Source of the DNA: Ectobius pallidus
Lineage: Eukaryota > Arthropoda > Insecta > Blattodea > Ectobiidae
Direction of reading: 5' to 3'
Assembly (NCBI GenBank): GCA_964059195.1
Contig: CAXKWD010000004.1
Coordinates: 121,120,043 to 121,184,042 of the forward strand
Length of the DNA stretch: 64,000 nt
Positions 22,268 through 33,900 of the stretch are shown piece by piece. Each line of letters opens with the position of its first letter. Positions within the stretch are counted from its first letter, which is position 1. The translations under genes were made by a program, and so were the position numbers. The notes under the pieces are model-generated. The model saw nothing but the letters and a program-made list of their open reading frames with translations, did not search any database and was not told where the DNA came from.

Positions 22268-22291
22268 TATATATATATATATATATATATC
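22268..22291. repeat. (TA)n microsatellite
   Basis: About twelve TA units that grow out of the right-hand flanking duplication of the retroposon. Confidence 0.9.
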
Positions 22292-22416
22292 GGCCTCTTC
22301 CAAATATTCTTCACTACAAATGTTAATAAGTATTCAATGCAGCAAGAACAAATCACTGAAAATTTCTTAATACCTAGTAAATGAAGTTTCTGTGAACTTA
22401 TATTTGCTTCATGTGT

Positions 22417-22575
22417 CAATCTCGGTGATGCAGAGGTTTTCTCCACCTCTGGATCTAAAGGTTGCAGGTTCAAACTTAGCTGAGGTTGATGGATTTTCAG
22501 GATTTAAACTCCTCCTCTTGGAAGGACTATGAACTATGGGTCCCATACATTAAAGAACTCCCAATCTTAGTTAGA
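22417..22575 (+). mobile_element. tRNA-derived SINE
   Basis: An A-box-like TCTCGGTGATGCAGAGG, then AAAGGTTGCAGGTTCAAACT as B box, then AGCTGAGGTTGATGGATTTT and a later ATTAAAGAACTCCC. This layout is familiar from SINEs of hemimetabolous insects. It ends about 140 bp before exon 8. Confidence 0.6.
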
Positions 22576-22715
22576 ACTTCTATACCAAATTCTCTGGCCC
22601 TTTCACATTCATGTTCATGCTCTGTATGCATAGTGAAAATCAGTACTTTCTATTTCACTTTGTAAAATGTTTAGCGACTCCTCACCTTAACAAAAAATAC
22701 TTTTGAATGTTTCAG

Positions 22716-23066
22716 ATGTTATCAGGCCTACTGGTGAAGAGGCTTGACAACACATACATGTTCTTCCACCCATCATTCAGAGAATGGCTGGTTCGCCGAG
22801 ATGAAGGTGAAAGCAATAAGTTCCTCTGTGACCTGAGGACAGGTCATGCTGGTATTGCATTCCGACTTTCACGTGTCCAGGCACCACTTGATGCCGAGAA
22901 GACGCTGGAACTAGGGCATCACATCCTAAAAGCCCACTTGTATAAAAACATGACGCTCCACAAATATTCTTCCAGGGATCTACAGGCACACTGGGTGGCC
23001 TCTAGTTCTGAAGATGTTTCTGCAGCCCTGTGCAACCTCAGGAATATTTATAGCCCAAATGTCAAG
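22716..23066 (+). CDS. rols: TANC/rols exon 8 of window (HPSFREWL block)
   Basis: The acceptor is ATGTTTCAG ending at 22715 and the donor is GTAAAT at 23067. The 351-base exon is phase 0 at both ends. It carries one of the best conserved TANC blocks, MFFHPSFREWLVRRDEGE, followed by KFLCDLRTGHAGIAFRLSRV, LELGHHILKAHLYKNM and ALCNLRNIYSPNVK, which leads into the first ankyrin repeat in the next exon. No disabling change was seen. Confidence 0.95.
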
Positions 23067-23157
23067 GTAAATTGTCTGATTCATTACTTAACTTTTTAAT
23101 GTATGAGTTTCTAATAAGATAAAGTTTACCAAGTACAATTACACAATGTTGTATAAA

Positions 23158-23395
23158 ACAATTCGTTCCAAATTAGTGAAATTCACTGTGAGGAAAAATG
23201 AAGGGTTTCCATGTGCTTTTTATTTAATTTTTCATATTTAAAATAGTTATATGATGTGATATTTTATATGTAAAGAACAAATAGAAGAAGGGTAGTTCTT
23301 CACATTTCTCAATATGCTAAAATTCTTAATTTGACTACTGCCTTCAGACTCATGACCTAATAGCATCGACATTAAACTTTTGTTATTTACAAAAT
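23158..23395. repeat. Direct duplication, copy 1 (~240 bp)
   Basis: Matches 23741-23990 over its whole length, about 90% by eye. It runs from ACAATTCGTTCCAAATTAGT to GCATCGACATTAAACTTTTG. No terminal repeats of its own were found. Confidence 0.85.
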
Positions 23396-23740
23396 AGATA
23401 CATCTGGGTGCAAAATTACCACTTGCCAGATCACCATTGGCTACCAGAATCTTGAGGTGGCGACAAAGATTTCAGATTCTATTATTTAGATTCCTGCCAC
23501 AGGCAAGCCACTTTTTATATCAAGAAGAAGTATTTGTTAAGAAGCTTTCAGAAATACCCGGAAGTTATCAATATATCGGTAATTTGGATTTCCCACACAA
23601 CTTTCATTGGTTTAGGTTCCTGGTGTTTTAACCAATAATTGCCCCAGCTCCTCTAGTAACAAAGAATGTATTGGCTTTTGTTTGTTACAGCTTACAATTA
23701 GTTGAATCTGGAAATACTTCCGAAATATATCTTTGTTTTA

Positions 23741-23990
23741 ACAATTCGTTCCAAATTAGTAAAATTAGTGAATTTCACTGTGGGGAAAGGTGAAGGGTTT
23801 CCATGTGTTATTTATTTAATTTTTCATATTTAAAGTAGCTATATGATGTGATATTTTGTATGTAAAAAACAAATAGAAGATGGGTAGTTCACATTTCCCA
23901 AAAGGCTAAAATTCTTAATTTGGCTACTGCCTTCAGACTTGAAACTTCATGCCCTGATAGCATCGACATTAAACTTTTGTTTTTTACAAA
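23741..23990. repeat. Direct duplication, copy 2 (~250 bp)
   Basis: Second copy of the segment at 23158-23395, with small insertions. The two copies are separated by about 345 bp of unrelated DNA. Confidence 0.85.
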
Positions 23991-24734
23991 CTGACATTTT
24001 AAATGAACTGAAGTACTGTATATTAATATTTTCATCTTTTTTTGTTAAAAACTGACTAAATAGGTGTTCATGAACAATTTATTCTACAAATTTTATAGAA
24101 CATTTGCCAAACTGTAGATAAGAAGTTAAGAATTGTATTCTTCAATGTAACTTCATTTATTTATTTCGTTATGGGTAAAGTAATTTTTAGCAGGTATGGA
24201 TAAAAATATCCAAAACCCTTGAAATATATGTTTGAAATATTTTCTTCACTGCTAATACATCAATAGTGTTTCTAAAAAGATGTGATATTAATGTTTTTTT
24301 AGTTATTTCATGAAGCTGTATTTGAAAAACCTTGTATTTCTTCAGTTAAGTAGAATGTTTGTCATTTTCAACAAAAGTTCCATCTTTGTAGGGCTAAATC
24401 AAGAAAGTGGAGGATAGGTAAGAGCAATCATTGGATTCTCTTCGGTGGAATATTTGTCCTGGACAGAAATCAAATCCAGGTTCTCATAGTACTTTTGACA
24501 CTGATTCCCAGAAGCTCAATCAAATCCATTCCAAATGCACTATTCAAAACAATTAGAAGGACACTATTTCCATTGCAAAAATCAGAAAACATTTGCCTGT
24601 TACAGAGAGAAACAATGTTGCACACGGATTGTTCATCATGATCCCAACAATTTTTCCGTGTGACCACACAAGGGGATGAACGAAACATAGCAGCCCCTAG
24701 ACTGGCATACCAGCAGAAATGGAGCAAAATCAAA

Positions 24735-25030
24735 GCGATAATGCTGTGACCACATGGGGAGTCCTACAAGAGTTCAATGTCATTACAATGGGTTGGTCTC
24801 CCAACAGCACAGATTTAAACCTGATCGAACACAGCTAGGATATTGTATCTTGGACAGAGTTTCCAAACAGCCCAAGAGCCCTCCCAAACCCCACGGGAAC
24901 CGGAAGTGGTCCTTCATGAGGAGTGGGAAAACATTCCTTAAAGGGATTCAGGAGACTTAATAATAACATGCCTCAAAAGTGTAAAGGATGTATTAGTGGC
25001 AACAGGTGGTCATACAAGGCTTAAATTAGG
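24735..25030 (+). pseudogene. Tc1-like transposase C-terminal remnant
   Basis: Plus-strand fragments: QSDNAVTTWGVLQEFNVITM, then GWSPNSTDLNLIEHSWDIV, then NNMPQKCKGCISGNRWSYKA. The DNA...H.......F........SPDLNPIEH.W block surrounds the second and third catalytic residues of Tc1 transposases; here the central motif is STDLN. Stops and shifts break it and no ends were found, so it is an old relic. Confidence 0.8.
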
Positions 25031-25460
25031 GTTTCATCAAGAATAACTGGTTTTCAAGCTGCAAATTATGTACTGATCAAGTGACTTTTGGAGATAAAAG
25101 ATAATATAAGGAAGCGTTGTGCAATACAATAGACTCATAGGGCTGTCTGGCAGGAGATGGGGTAAGAGCAAAGTTTCTTCCAGTTAAGAAAAATTTTCCT
25201 GTAGAAATGGAAAAATTCCCAGTTATATCTTGTTGAAAATATTTACTTCAGCAATATTGTGTGGGCCTTGCATCATCAAGAAACAGGAATTATTAAACAT
25301 TAACAAAATATTGCATAAGACCTGTAATAATAAAATAAAATTTATGACCAATGTGTCTTCACATTTCCATCACAGACTTGTTTGTGTCTGATCTTTAGAC
25401 AAAAGAGAATCTCATAAATTTGTAATAGTATTTTAATATAACTATGTTTCTTATTTTCAG

Positions 25461-25880
25461 GTATCTCGTTTGTTGCTGCTAGCTGGAGCATCTCCAAACC
25501 ATACCACCGAGTTTCTAGGAAATGCTCCTGTACTGTGTATGTATGCACATGAAGGAATTGCAGAGATGGTATCTCTACTGTTAGAATTTGGAGCTGATGT
25601 GGAACTGACAAACAGTCAAGGATGCACAGCTCTGTCCCTGGCAGCCACAAGAGGCCACTGCGAAGTGGTGCGACAGCTTGTGGCAGCAGGTTCCAGTCTT
25701 GGCCATGCTGACACAGCAGGACGTTGTCCTCTGGTGCATGCTGCAAGGAATGGACGACTTAACGTAGTAGGATATCTTCTGGCTTGTGATTGGGTACTTC
25801 GGAATCCTGATACAGAGGTTGAGCTCGGAGAGGCAGTGCAACAGGCTCTCGTGGCTGCTTCTGCACAAGGTCACACCGAG
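25461..25880 (+). CDS. rols: TANC/rols exon 9 of window (ankyrin repeats)
   Basis: The acceptor is TTATTTTCAG ending at 25460 and the donor is GTTAGT at 25881. The exon has 140 codons, phase 0 at both ends. It starts with SRLLLLAGASPNHTTEFLGN and contains about four ankyrin repeats, recognisable by the G-TAL-AA-GH pattern (QGCTALSLAATRGHCEVVRQ, then AGRCPLVHAARNGRLNVVGY). Ankyrin repeats bind protein partners; TANC ankyrin repeats are reported to bind postsynaptic scaffold proteins (established knowledge). The donor is a less common GTTAGT. Confidence 0.95.
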
Positions 25881-26253
25881 GTTAGTCTTCAAATTCCAGT
25901 CCCTGGGATGTATAATCTCCAGTTATAAACTATCCAAAGTAAAATTTTTACTTAACATTGTTGAATTTGAAATTTTTTTTTATTTTTATTAAGCTCTGTT
26001 ATTTACAAGCATATGATTTTCTTAGATTGTAATAATGTAATTGAAATCTCATTATAATGTAGAGCACAAAATAATGCTATCTATTATTTTGAAAAGGGTT
26101 ATGCAGAAAAACCATGTGTGTTTAAACAAAGTGTGATACTGTAGTGCATAATGGTAAATTATTCAGTGACATGTATTGCTTTTTTTTTTCAATACAGCTG
26201 TTCAATACAAGAATTCTCCTAGGTATATAAAAATTACAAGTTATATTTAGGAG

Positions 26254-26588
26254 GAAGGAAAGGAAATAGACATTAAATCCATGTCTGGGATATTAATACA
26301 AGTAAGAATCAGCTTGAAAAATTTTATGTCATAACCGGGATTTGAACACGGATCTTCAGCTTAACGCGCTTCAAAGTACCTACAAGGGTAGGACGCCATT
26401 TGGATGTGTGTTCTCAATGGAGAGAAACCTCCTGTGGTTTGCCTTGTCTTCTGAATCAGTTGAGGAATTTGATGTCAGACTGGCATGTTGTCATGGTAGC
26501 TCAATGGTAGAGCATCAGCGCGTTAAGCTGAAGATCCGTGTTCAAATCCCGATTATGACATAACATTTTTCAAGCTGATTCTTACTTG
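26254..26588 (+). mobile_element. Head-to-head tRNA-derived retroposon, family B copy 1
   Basis: Inverted arms of 74 bp (about 26297-26370 and 26517-26590) each contain part of a tRNA-like sequence. The complete plus-arm cloverleaf is 26490-26559. The left arm has a further 43-base tail. A 12-bp direct repeat TATATTTAGGAG flanks the unit (26242-26253, 26589-26600). The arrangement is the same as family A, with a different tRNA, tail and loop. Confidence 0.75.
26490..26559 (+). tRNA. tRNA-like head (anticodon-position GTT), family B
   Basis: A 70-base cloverleaf: acceptor GTCATGG with TTATGAC (only Watson-Crick or G-T pairs), D arm GCTC/GAGC, anticodon stem TCAGC/GCTGA with loop GCGTTAA, and a T arm with loop TTCAAAT. 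The anticodon position reads GTT as in tRNA-Asn. As in family A, loop bases 32-33 are GC, unlike a working tRNA. Confidence 0.5.
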
Positions 26589-26600
26589 TATATTTAGGAG

Positions 26601-27307
26601 CCTGATTTTTTTGTAAAATAAAACTGCTTATTTTGGTATTACCTTCCTTCTATTTAGGTGGATATTTTGAGAAGTGAGTTAGCTTATTTTATATACTGTA
26701 GTAGGTTTACTACACTTGACATTGAAAGAGTTTACTCCTTTATTTAGTCTTATGCTAATACCCGAACATTGCACTGAAATATACAACCAAAATTATGTTT
26801 TGTTCAACCATGCTATAACACACTTATTACACTTGACATAACAATGTCTTAGTGATATCCATTAAAGTACAGGTTTTAATTATTGGTGTGGTTTCGATTA
26901 ATATTGAACGTGGAACAATCTTGAAGCAATTGAATACTGTCTTGTTAATAGGTGGCATTGGCTACATTCATGAGATATATACGAAGTTTAGTTTTTATGT
27001 AGTAGATTGAGTTCATTTTGCATTTTAAGGTCTGTTAATTTAATGTTAAAAGGCCAAGAGCAGTTTTGAGTTCTCTGTATGCAATCGCCTGCCATCTCTG
27101 TTTAGCTAGTAACATTATTTTTTCATTTAAATACATCAAAACCAACAACAGTAAGTATAATAATACGAAAATGAAAACCTATTAAAATTTTAACAGGTTT
27201 TATGCAGTTTTTTATCTCTCTTGAAATCTTGCAGAAATGTGGTGTTGCTTCTTAAGCGGCAATATTTATCTTTTGTTGTATTCTCATTAAGTGCATTTAC
27301 TTAACAG
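26601..27307. other. Intron stretch, nothing recognised
   Basis: AT-rich, no supported element. Confidence 0.6.
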
Positions 27308-27466
27308 ATTGTGGAGTACCTGTTGGACATGGCAGAGGTGAAGGCAGATGCTGAAGACTCTCTGACTGGAGAAACAGCACTAACAGTGGCATCTGCCAAT
27401 GGATGTCACAGTGCATGTACAGCCCTGCTGGTGAGAGGAGCTAGTATTTCCGTTGTCAACCGAAAG
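27308..27466 (+). CDS. rols: TANC/rols exon 10 of window (ankyrin repeat)
   Basis: The acceptor is CTTAACAG ending at 27307 and the donor is GTTAGT at 27467. The 53 codons are phase 0 at both ends. They hold the end of one ankyrin repeat (IVEYLLDMAEVKADAEDSLT) and most of the next (GETALTVASANGCHSACTAL, then LVRGASISVVNRK). The exon completes the HTE end of exon 9 and is continued by exon 11. Confidence 0.93.
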
Positions 27467-28058
27467 GTTAGTACTGCATCATCACTATCAGACTTATTAA
27501 GAAAGGAATGGGTACAGTCCAATAACAACTCCCCCTTAGTCATGATATGGCTGCTTTGCACACTCAGCGCGATGCATTTATTTTCAAGTGAACCAGGTTG
27601 ATCAACTATGCTTTTTGCAGCAGTAGGATAGATTTTAACAGATGTCTAAATAGTGCATAATACCATCCACATAGTTAAGCACGCGAAGTGGAGGCGGCAA
27701 CTGTAGCGGAGCACAAGTGCATTTGTTACTTTAGTAGTAGCATATTAAATTGCACGCATGAAACAGAGTACTTAACTTTCCTTTGTGAGATCTTTGACCC
27801 ACTGGTAAAGGTGCTTAAAGATGTGTGCATTGCAGTAATAACCTGTTTATTCCCATGGCGTACATTTTTGCTGCACCAAGGAAAATTATTCCATCTTCCT
27901 GTCTATACAAAATGCAAAGTTGAGTTTTTTAGATTTTAATGAAAATCATATTTATTTGTGAAATAATTTTCGTATTACAAATGTATGAAATTACAGTATT
28001 TAACATGAAACAAATAAAATAAAATTCAATTTAAAATCTAATGTATTGATACTTGTAG
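27467..28058. other. Short intron, nothing recognised
   Basis: At 592 bases this is the smallest intron of the gene in the window. A chance ORF (27688-27939) has no family signature. No transposon ends were seen. Confidence 0.6.
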
Positions 28059-28227
28059 GAGATGTCACCCCTGCTGTTGGCTGTGAAGGAGGGACACTGG
28101 GCTGTGGCTGAGAGATTGTTGCAGCACCATGCTCCACTTGAACAGTGTGATCCTGTGGGACGATCCCCACTTATGCTTGCTGCCTCTGAAGGTCACGTGG
28201 GTCTCATAGAACTTCTCCTAGATAAAG
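28059..28227 (+). CDS. rols: TANC/rols exon 11 of window (ankyrin repeats)
   Basis: The acceptor is ACTTGTAG ending at 28058 and the donor is GTAAGG at 28228. Phase is 0 in and 1 out. Two ankyrin repeats are visible: MSPLLLAVKEGHWAVAERLL and GRSPLMLAASEGHVGLIELL, each with the helix-turn-helix consensus and spaced 33 residues apart. The split Gly codon is finished by exon 12 more than 8 kb downstream, after a 5.5-kb LINE in the intron. Confidence 0.94.
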
Positions 28228-28749
28228 GTAAGGAAGTTACATGCATCCAATCCATTTGAAACATGTTAGGAGTAAATGTAAACGCTGGTGAGAAGAAGTT
28301 GAAATCATGGTTCACCATAAGAAAAAGTTCTCCGAGTGACAGGTAACCTATAGAATTATAGATCGAAGAATTACATTTTTCCATTATTCAGAAATGTTTG
28401 TAATTATTGAATTATCCAATGTTGTGGGGGCATCTTGCTAAACTGGCTAGAATGGGCCTCAAATGATTCTCGAAAAGATATTTTTAAAATTGAATATACC
28501 CTATTACGTTCTTAATATTACTTTAGATGTTAACTGTAGAAATGTTATCATGCTAAGTTCTTTGGTCATAGTTCTGTATCTGTCAACCATTCAGTCAGTA
28601 ACATCAATAATCAAGTATATGTTTATTAAAGAAGAAAAATAACTCAATTTCACATCTGCAAATTCAAACTGTATTTAGTATTTACAGCATTATGACAAAG
28701 TTTGTGTGTATATTTCTTTATATGGCAACACTGACAGTGATTAACTATT

Positions 28750-29222
28750 GCTGCCAGTGATGCTAAATGTCCCACATAAATATGGAGACATTACTCAAAT
28801 TCAGAACCGCCCAAATTCCTGTCTATGAACATAAACTCTATCCTTACAAATCTCAGCTTTGCCCCTGTGGGCAAATGGGGACTATTGATCATGTCTTTTT
28901 TGGATGTCCACTACATTTTCACCATCAAACTGCACTTTTAAAATCCATCTATAAACTCCAACCCGCAGGACCCCTTACTATGAAATCTCTCCTATTACAA
29001 CGCTCCATTCCAGTAACCAAAGCATTGTTCCGATACATAACAAAAACCAGAATGAAAATTTAATGGGATCTTCTATCTACAATCTCACATAAACATTACT
29101 ACTCCGTACGATACGTAGTCACTCGTACCGCTCACCACCGGCTAGGGACGCAGTAGCCGACTCGTGCAGCTGAGCAGCAGTAGCGTCCGTAAACAAACAC
29201 GACAATAACAACAACAACAACC
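28750..29222 (+). pseudogene. LINE ORF2 C-terminal fragment with (AAC)n tail
   Basis: An open stretch from about 28767 encodes INMETLLKFRTAQIPVYEHK and a terminal zinc knuckle QLCPCGQMGTIDHVFFGCPL, typical of LINEs that carry RNase H. A 3' untranslated part rich in CG dinucleotides follows and ends in ACAATAACAACAACAACAAC, a plausible 3' tail. It is 5' truncated and a different family from the LINE at 29462. Confidence 0.7.
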
Positions 29223-29609
29223 CAATGATTTTTCAAAAGTAATTCAGTTCTCTCCTCTCAAAACTTAATGTGAATGCAATAAAGTTTCAAATGTTTTATT
29301 TGTTCACAAATAACGAATAGGTTCCAAAATAATTATCTCATGACAAGAAGTAGAAGATTAAAAGTGAAATTAAATAACCAAAATTAGCCTAAATCTAATA
29401 TTTGGATAGAAAATGGGAAAAAAGTCTTTCAAGACTTTCCTTCATATCAAAGAACTTAACCAAAAAATAAGAGTATAATTGTTGGTTGACGAGGTTTAAT
29501 ATCATCAGTAATTCTTCATAGTTTAATAATTATTATTATTTTAGAACTGCGAGTGAGTTTTGTATTTATTTTTCTGCTATACTCGGGTTCTGAGTAAGCT
29601 AATCTCAAC

Positions 29610-30959
29610 ATGGGAGTTACCGTACAAGAGCAACCAACTACTAATGCATCATCCAGTAAATCTCCAAACAGTTACGCGCAAGTATCACAAAATACTTTAT
29701 TTCTTAAAAAAGAAAATGCTATCGTTATAGATTCAGCTGATCATGCTCCTAGCATTGCTTTTGTGCAGATAATTGCAACCAAAGTCAACCCATCGCTTAT
29801 AAGATTTGCTTCAAAGATATCAAACAAAAGACTGTGTGTTTATTATACCAACAAAGAAACAGCAGACGAGCTTATAAATAATCACAAGTCAATCATTGTT
29901 GAAGGACATGAATTTCCAATTAGACCATTAATATCACGCAATAAAAGGGTAATTCTCTCTAATGTGTGCCCTAGTATCCCTCATTATGTCATAGAAAACA
30001 AACTTGTCCTTCGGAATAAAGACAGTTACACCAATATCGTTCCTACGTGCAGGCTTCTCTGATCCCAGACTTTCTCATATACTGAGTTTTCGACGGCAAA
30101 CATTCATTTCTCCTGAGGACGAAAAGAAACTCCCAGAATCTTTTCAAGTACTCCTAGATGACCTACCTCATTGGATTTATGTATCCACTGATGTTCCCAT
30201 TTGCTTTCAATGCAAGTGACAAGGCCATTTAGCCAAAGACTGTTCTTCTACCAGCGAAGTTGTCAACAGTGATTTATCCTCACAGATGCCTAGTACGTCA
30301 CATCAAGCTGACCCTCCAGCAATACAAGTAATTAACAATGATCCTGTCAGTTCCCCCAACCACTCCCATCACAGCTCGAGAGCATGGAAAATGTTCCTGT
30401 TCGCACTTCAACTGCACCGTCGCTTATACCATCTGATTTTCCAGCTCTGCAACCAGAGACTACTAGCCATCCGACATCAAAAATGAAGAGACCGTTATCT
30501 TCTACCAATTCCAATACCACAAACTCGATCTCTCTAACTGACAGTGAAAATGAGACCTCTGGTAATGTGTCGGAATTTTCAGATTCTGATAAGGTCCCCG
30601 AAGTACTGGGTAAGCCAGTTAAAAAAGCGAGTAAACAGACTAAAAAAATTAAACATAGCTCAGATTATATAGACGAGACTCTATGGAATGATACAAAAGC
30701 AATGATTGAGGCAAAGAGCTCAGAGTTTCCTCTCTCAATGAATCAGCTTTTGCATTATTTTGATATCACTAAAGGAATCACGGACATCACTGATATTACA
30801 AGAAGTGTTACTGATAATCCAATTGCCTTAGCAGAGATGTTGAGACAGATCCACAATACACTACCTAGTAAAGCTGTTAAAAATCAGTGCACTCGACTAA
30901 TGAGGAAATTAAAAGCGACTAAGGTTGTCAATACCGATACTGAACAACCAACAAGTTAA
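29610..30959 (+). pseudogene. LINE ORF1 (broken), RRM-like and CCHC
   Basis: It starts GVTVQEQPTTNASSSKSPNS at the 29610 ATG. A nucleic-acid-binding stretch (KRLCVYYTNKETADELINNH, SRNKRVILSNVCPSIPHYVI) is followed by a shift at about 30040, then a CCHC knuckle CFQCK-stop-QGHLAKDC in which a TGA at 30217 interrupts the motif. A further shift near 30380 restores an open Ser/Thr-rich C-terminal half to 30959. At least three lesions. Confidence 0.8.
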
Positions 30960-30984
30960 GAAACTTTAATCATACATAATTATA

Positions 30985-33900
30985 ATGGATCTTATTCAAT
31001 GGAATTGTAGAGGGTTCTTTACAAGAAGAGCCTATATAAAACTCCTTCTAAATGACTTTAAACCAAACATATTGTGTCTTCAAGAAACGAACTTTAAAAA
31101 CCAATATTGTGCACATCTGCGTGGATATAGATCTTCATTTTTAAATAGAAACAATGCACACATAGCTAGCGGTGGAGTTGCTATTTTTGCACGATCAGAA
31201 ATTTTTCTTCAAAATATTCCTCTTCAAACCACCTTAGAAGCTACTGCAATGAAAGTTAAATTAAATTTTACTGTGACTATTTGTAATGTTTACCTTCCTA
31301 ATAGTCAAGCATTAACTGTTAATGAACTGGATAATCTTCTCGCTCAGCTTCCTAAACCTTTCATAATTCTAGGAGATTTTAACAGTCACAACATGTTATG
31401 GGGATCGTTACATACAGACAGAAGAGGAAGAATTATTGAAGATTGGCTGGAAAACCATGATGATCTTATTTTATTAAATACAGGAATGGCTACCCATTTT
31501 AACATCAGTAATGCAACGGAAAGTGCTATAGATTTAAGTTTTTCATCCAGCGATATTGCAGCTAGTATATCCTGGTCTTCAGTTCATCATCTCTACGATA
31601 GTGATCACTATCCTTTGACCATAAATTTTTCTAATTCCCACCAATTTATGGAAATCAAGACTCATCAGAAATGGATCCTTAATAAAGCAAACTGGTCTCT
31701 TTTTCAAAATGTTCTCAATGATAATATCGACAAACTCCCTAAACTTACTTCTGTGCAAGTACCTCATATCAACAACATTGTCAAAGATTTCACCAATGCA
31801 ATTATATCTTCAGCTCAATTAGCAATTCCTAAACCGTCTGGGACTATACGCAAACATTCACTTCCATGGTGGAATGACGACTGTACATCGGTTATTAAAA
31901 ATATGAAAAAATCTTTTAGAAAATATAAGAAGTACAAAAGAGTGGAATATGGCATTGCTTACAAAAAAGCAAGGGCAAAAGCACGCCTCATGCTGAAGTC
32001 TACAATGATTCAATCCTTTAAAGACTTTACTTCATCTATTACCAGTCAAACTTCGCCTTCAATCCTATGGTCCAAGTATAAATCCATCATTGGATCAAAA
32101 ACATTTTTCACTCCAAGATATTTGGAAGATGAGAACGCAATTAAACATGAGGATCCCAGTTCTATTAGTACCCTATTCACCAACTGCATCTCCAATAATT
32201 CAAGTAACAATAACTATGATCCTTCTTTTTTAAAGCAGTTCTCAAGTAACGATTCCTCAAACGAAGAAATTCAACTTCAAATGAAATATAATGAAGATAA
32301 ATTTAACCAACCTTTTCTTAAGGAAGAACTCCTTCAGGTGTTACATAAAACTAAAAGCTCCGCTCCGGGACCAGATGACGTAGGCCTACACAGTACTTTT
32401 CTTAAGGACCTCTCAGACAAAGGAGTAGATTACCTTCTCCAACTCTATAATTTTATATGGGAAACTCAATCCTTTCCCGACCAATGGAGGGAAGCTATAG
32501 TTATTCCAATTCCTAAACCTAATAAGGATCATTGCAAAGCTACAAATTTTCGTCCAATCTCCTTAACCAGTTGTTTATCCAAACTTTTGGAAAAAATGGT
32601 TTGCTTTCGTCTCAGATGGATTTTGGAAACTAATGACTTACTATCACCTTATCAAAGTGGCTTCCGACCTTTTCGTTCCACAAGTGATCATCTAGTCAAC
32701 ATCGACACTGAAATATGTGATGCACTACTATTAAATCATCACGTAATTGCAATTTCTCTAGACATTGAGAAAGCTTATGAAATGATTTTCAAACCTAGAC
32801 TAATAAAAATTCTTTCAGAATTAAAAATAAGAGGCAATACTTTAGCTTTTATCATCAACTTCTTAGCTCACAGATATCTAAGAGTGAGAATTCAAGATAA
32901 ACTATCTCCTCCTATTGAAATGGTGAATGGTCTGCCTCAAGGGTCAGTACTAAGTGTGCTTCTATTCCTCATTGCTATTAATGAAGTCAGCAGTTTGGTT
33001 GAGAAGCCAGTAAAAGCATTCCTCTTTGCGGACGATATCACTCTTCTCTGCAGTGGGAATAACATTCAGCTTACTGCTAATATTATTCAGAATTCTTTGG
33101 ATAAAATCTACTCCTGGACAAACACTTCCGGCTTCACAATATCAAAATCAAAATCTGAATTTATAGTATTTTCTAGAAGTAGAAAGCTTCACCAAATAGA
33201 CGTTAACCTTAGTATTGGTGGCCACAGGTTGCACAGATCAGACACTTGCAAAATCCTAGGCGTACTGTTCGATAAAAATCACTCATGGAAACAACATATT
33301 ACTTCACTAAAAGCGGAATGTGCATCAAGACTGAACATAATTAAAACGTTACCTTCCATTAAGTGGGGTGCCGAATCAACATGTCTAATAAACGTCTATC
33401 GACCTCTAATTCAGTCCAAACTGGATTATGGAGCAATAGTATACAGTTCGGCAAGCAAACACCTTCTCCAAACGTTGGATCCAATTATCAACACTGCAAG
33501 TCGTCTAAGTTTGGGAGCCTTCAGATCCAGTCCAAGTAGCAGTCTACTTGTGGAAGCTGGTATTTTTCCCTTGGACCTGCGATGTAAACAACTATGTCTA
33601 AACTTTTCATATTCAACATTTTGTTCTCCTTCTAATCCGACCAACAATTATGCCTTTGGTGTTTCAAAATCAGAACTTTATAACTCTCACCCAAATTGTC
33701 CAAAACCATTGAGGGAAAGACTCTTGGATTATAACTCAGAATTCAACATTGAAAAAGCTAACATCCTCCCAAGGCGACTCCATTTCTTCCTCCTTGGGAG
33801 ACTTTTATTCCCTCTATTAATACGAAGATTACACAAATTCCTTGCCCTACATCTATGCCTAAATCAGTGTTACAGCCTATGATCTCGTCACTCCTTGAAG

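Noticed and set aside
23158..23990. Small LTR retrotransposon (TRIM)
   Set aside because: The copies do not start TG or end CA, and no primer site or purine tract was seen between them.
27688..27939. 83-residue ORF in the intron before exon 11
   Set aside because: No domain, no splice context in frame with the host gene, composition like random AT-rich DNA.
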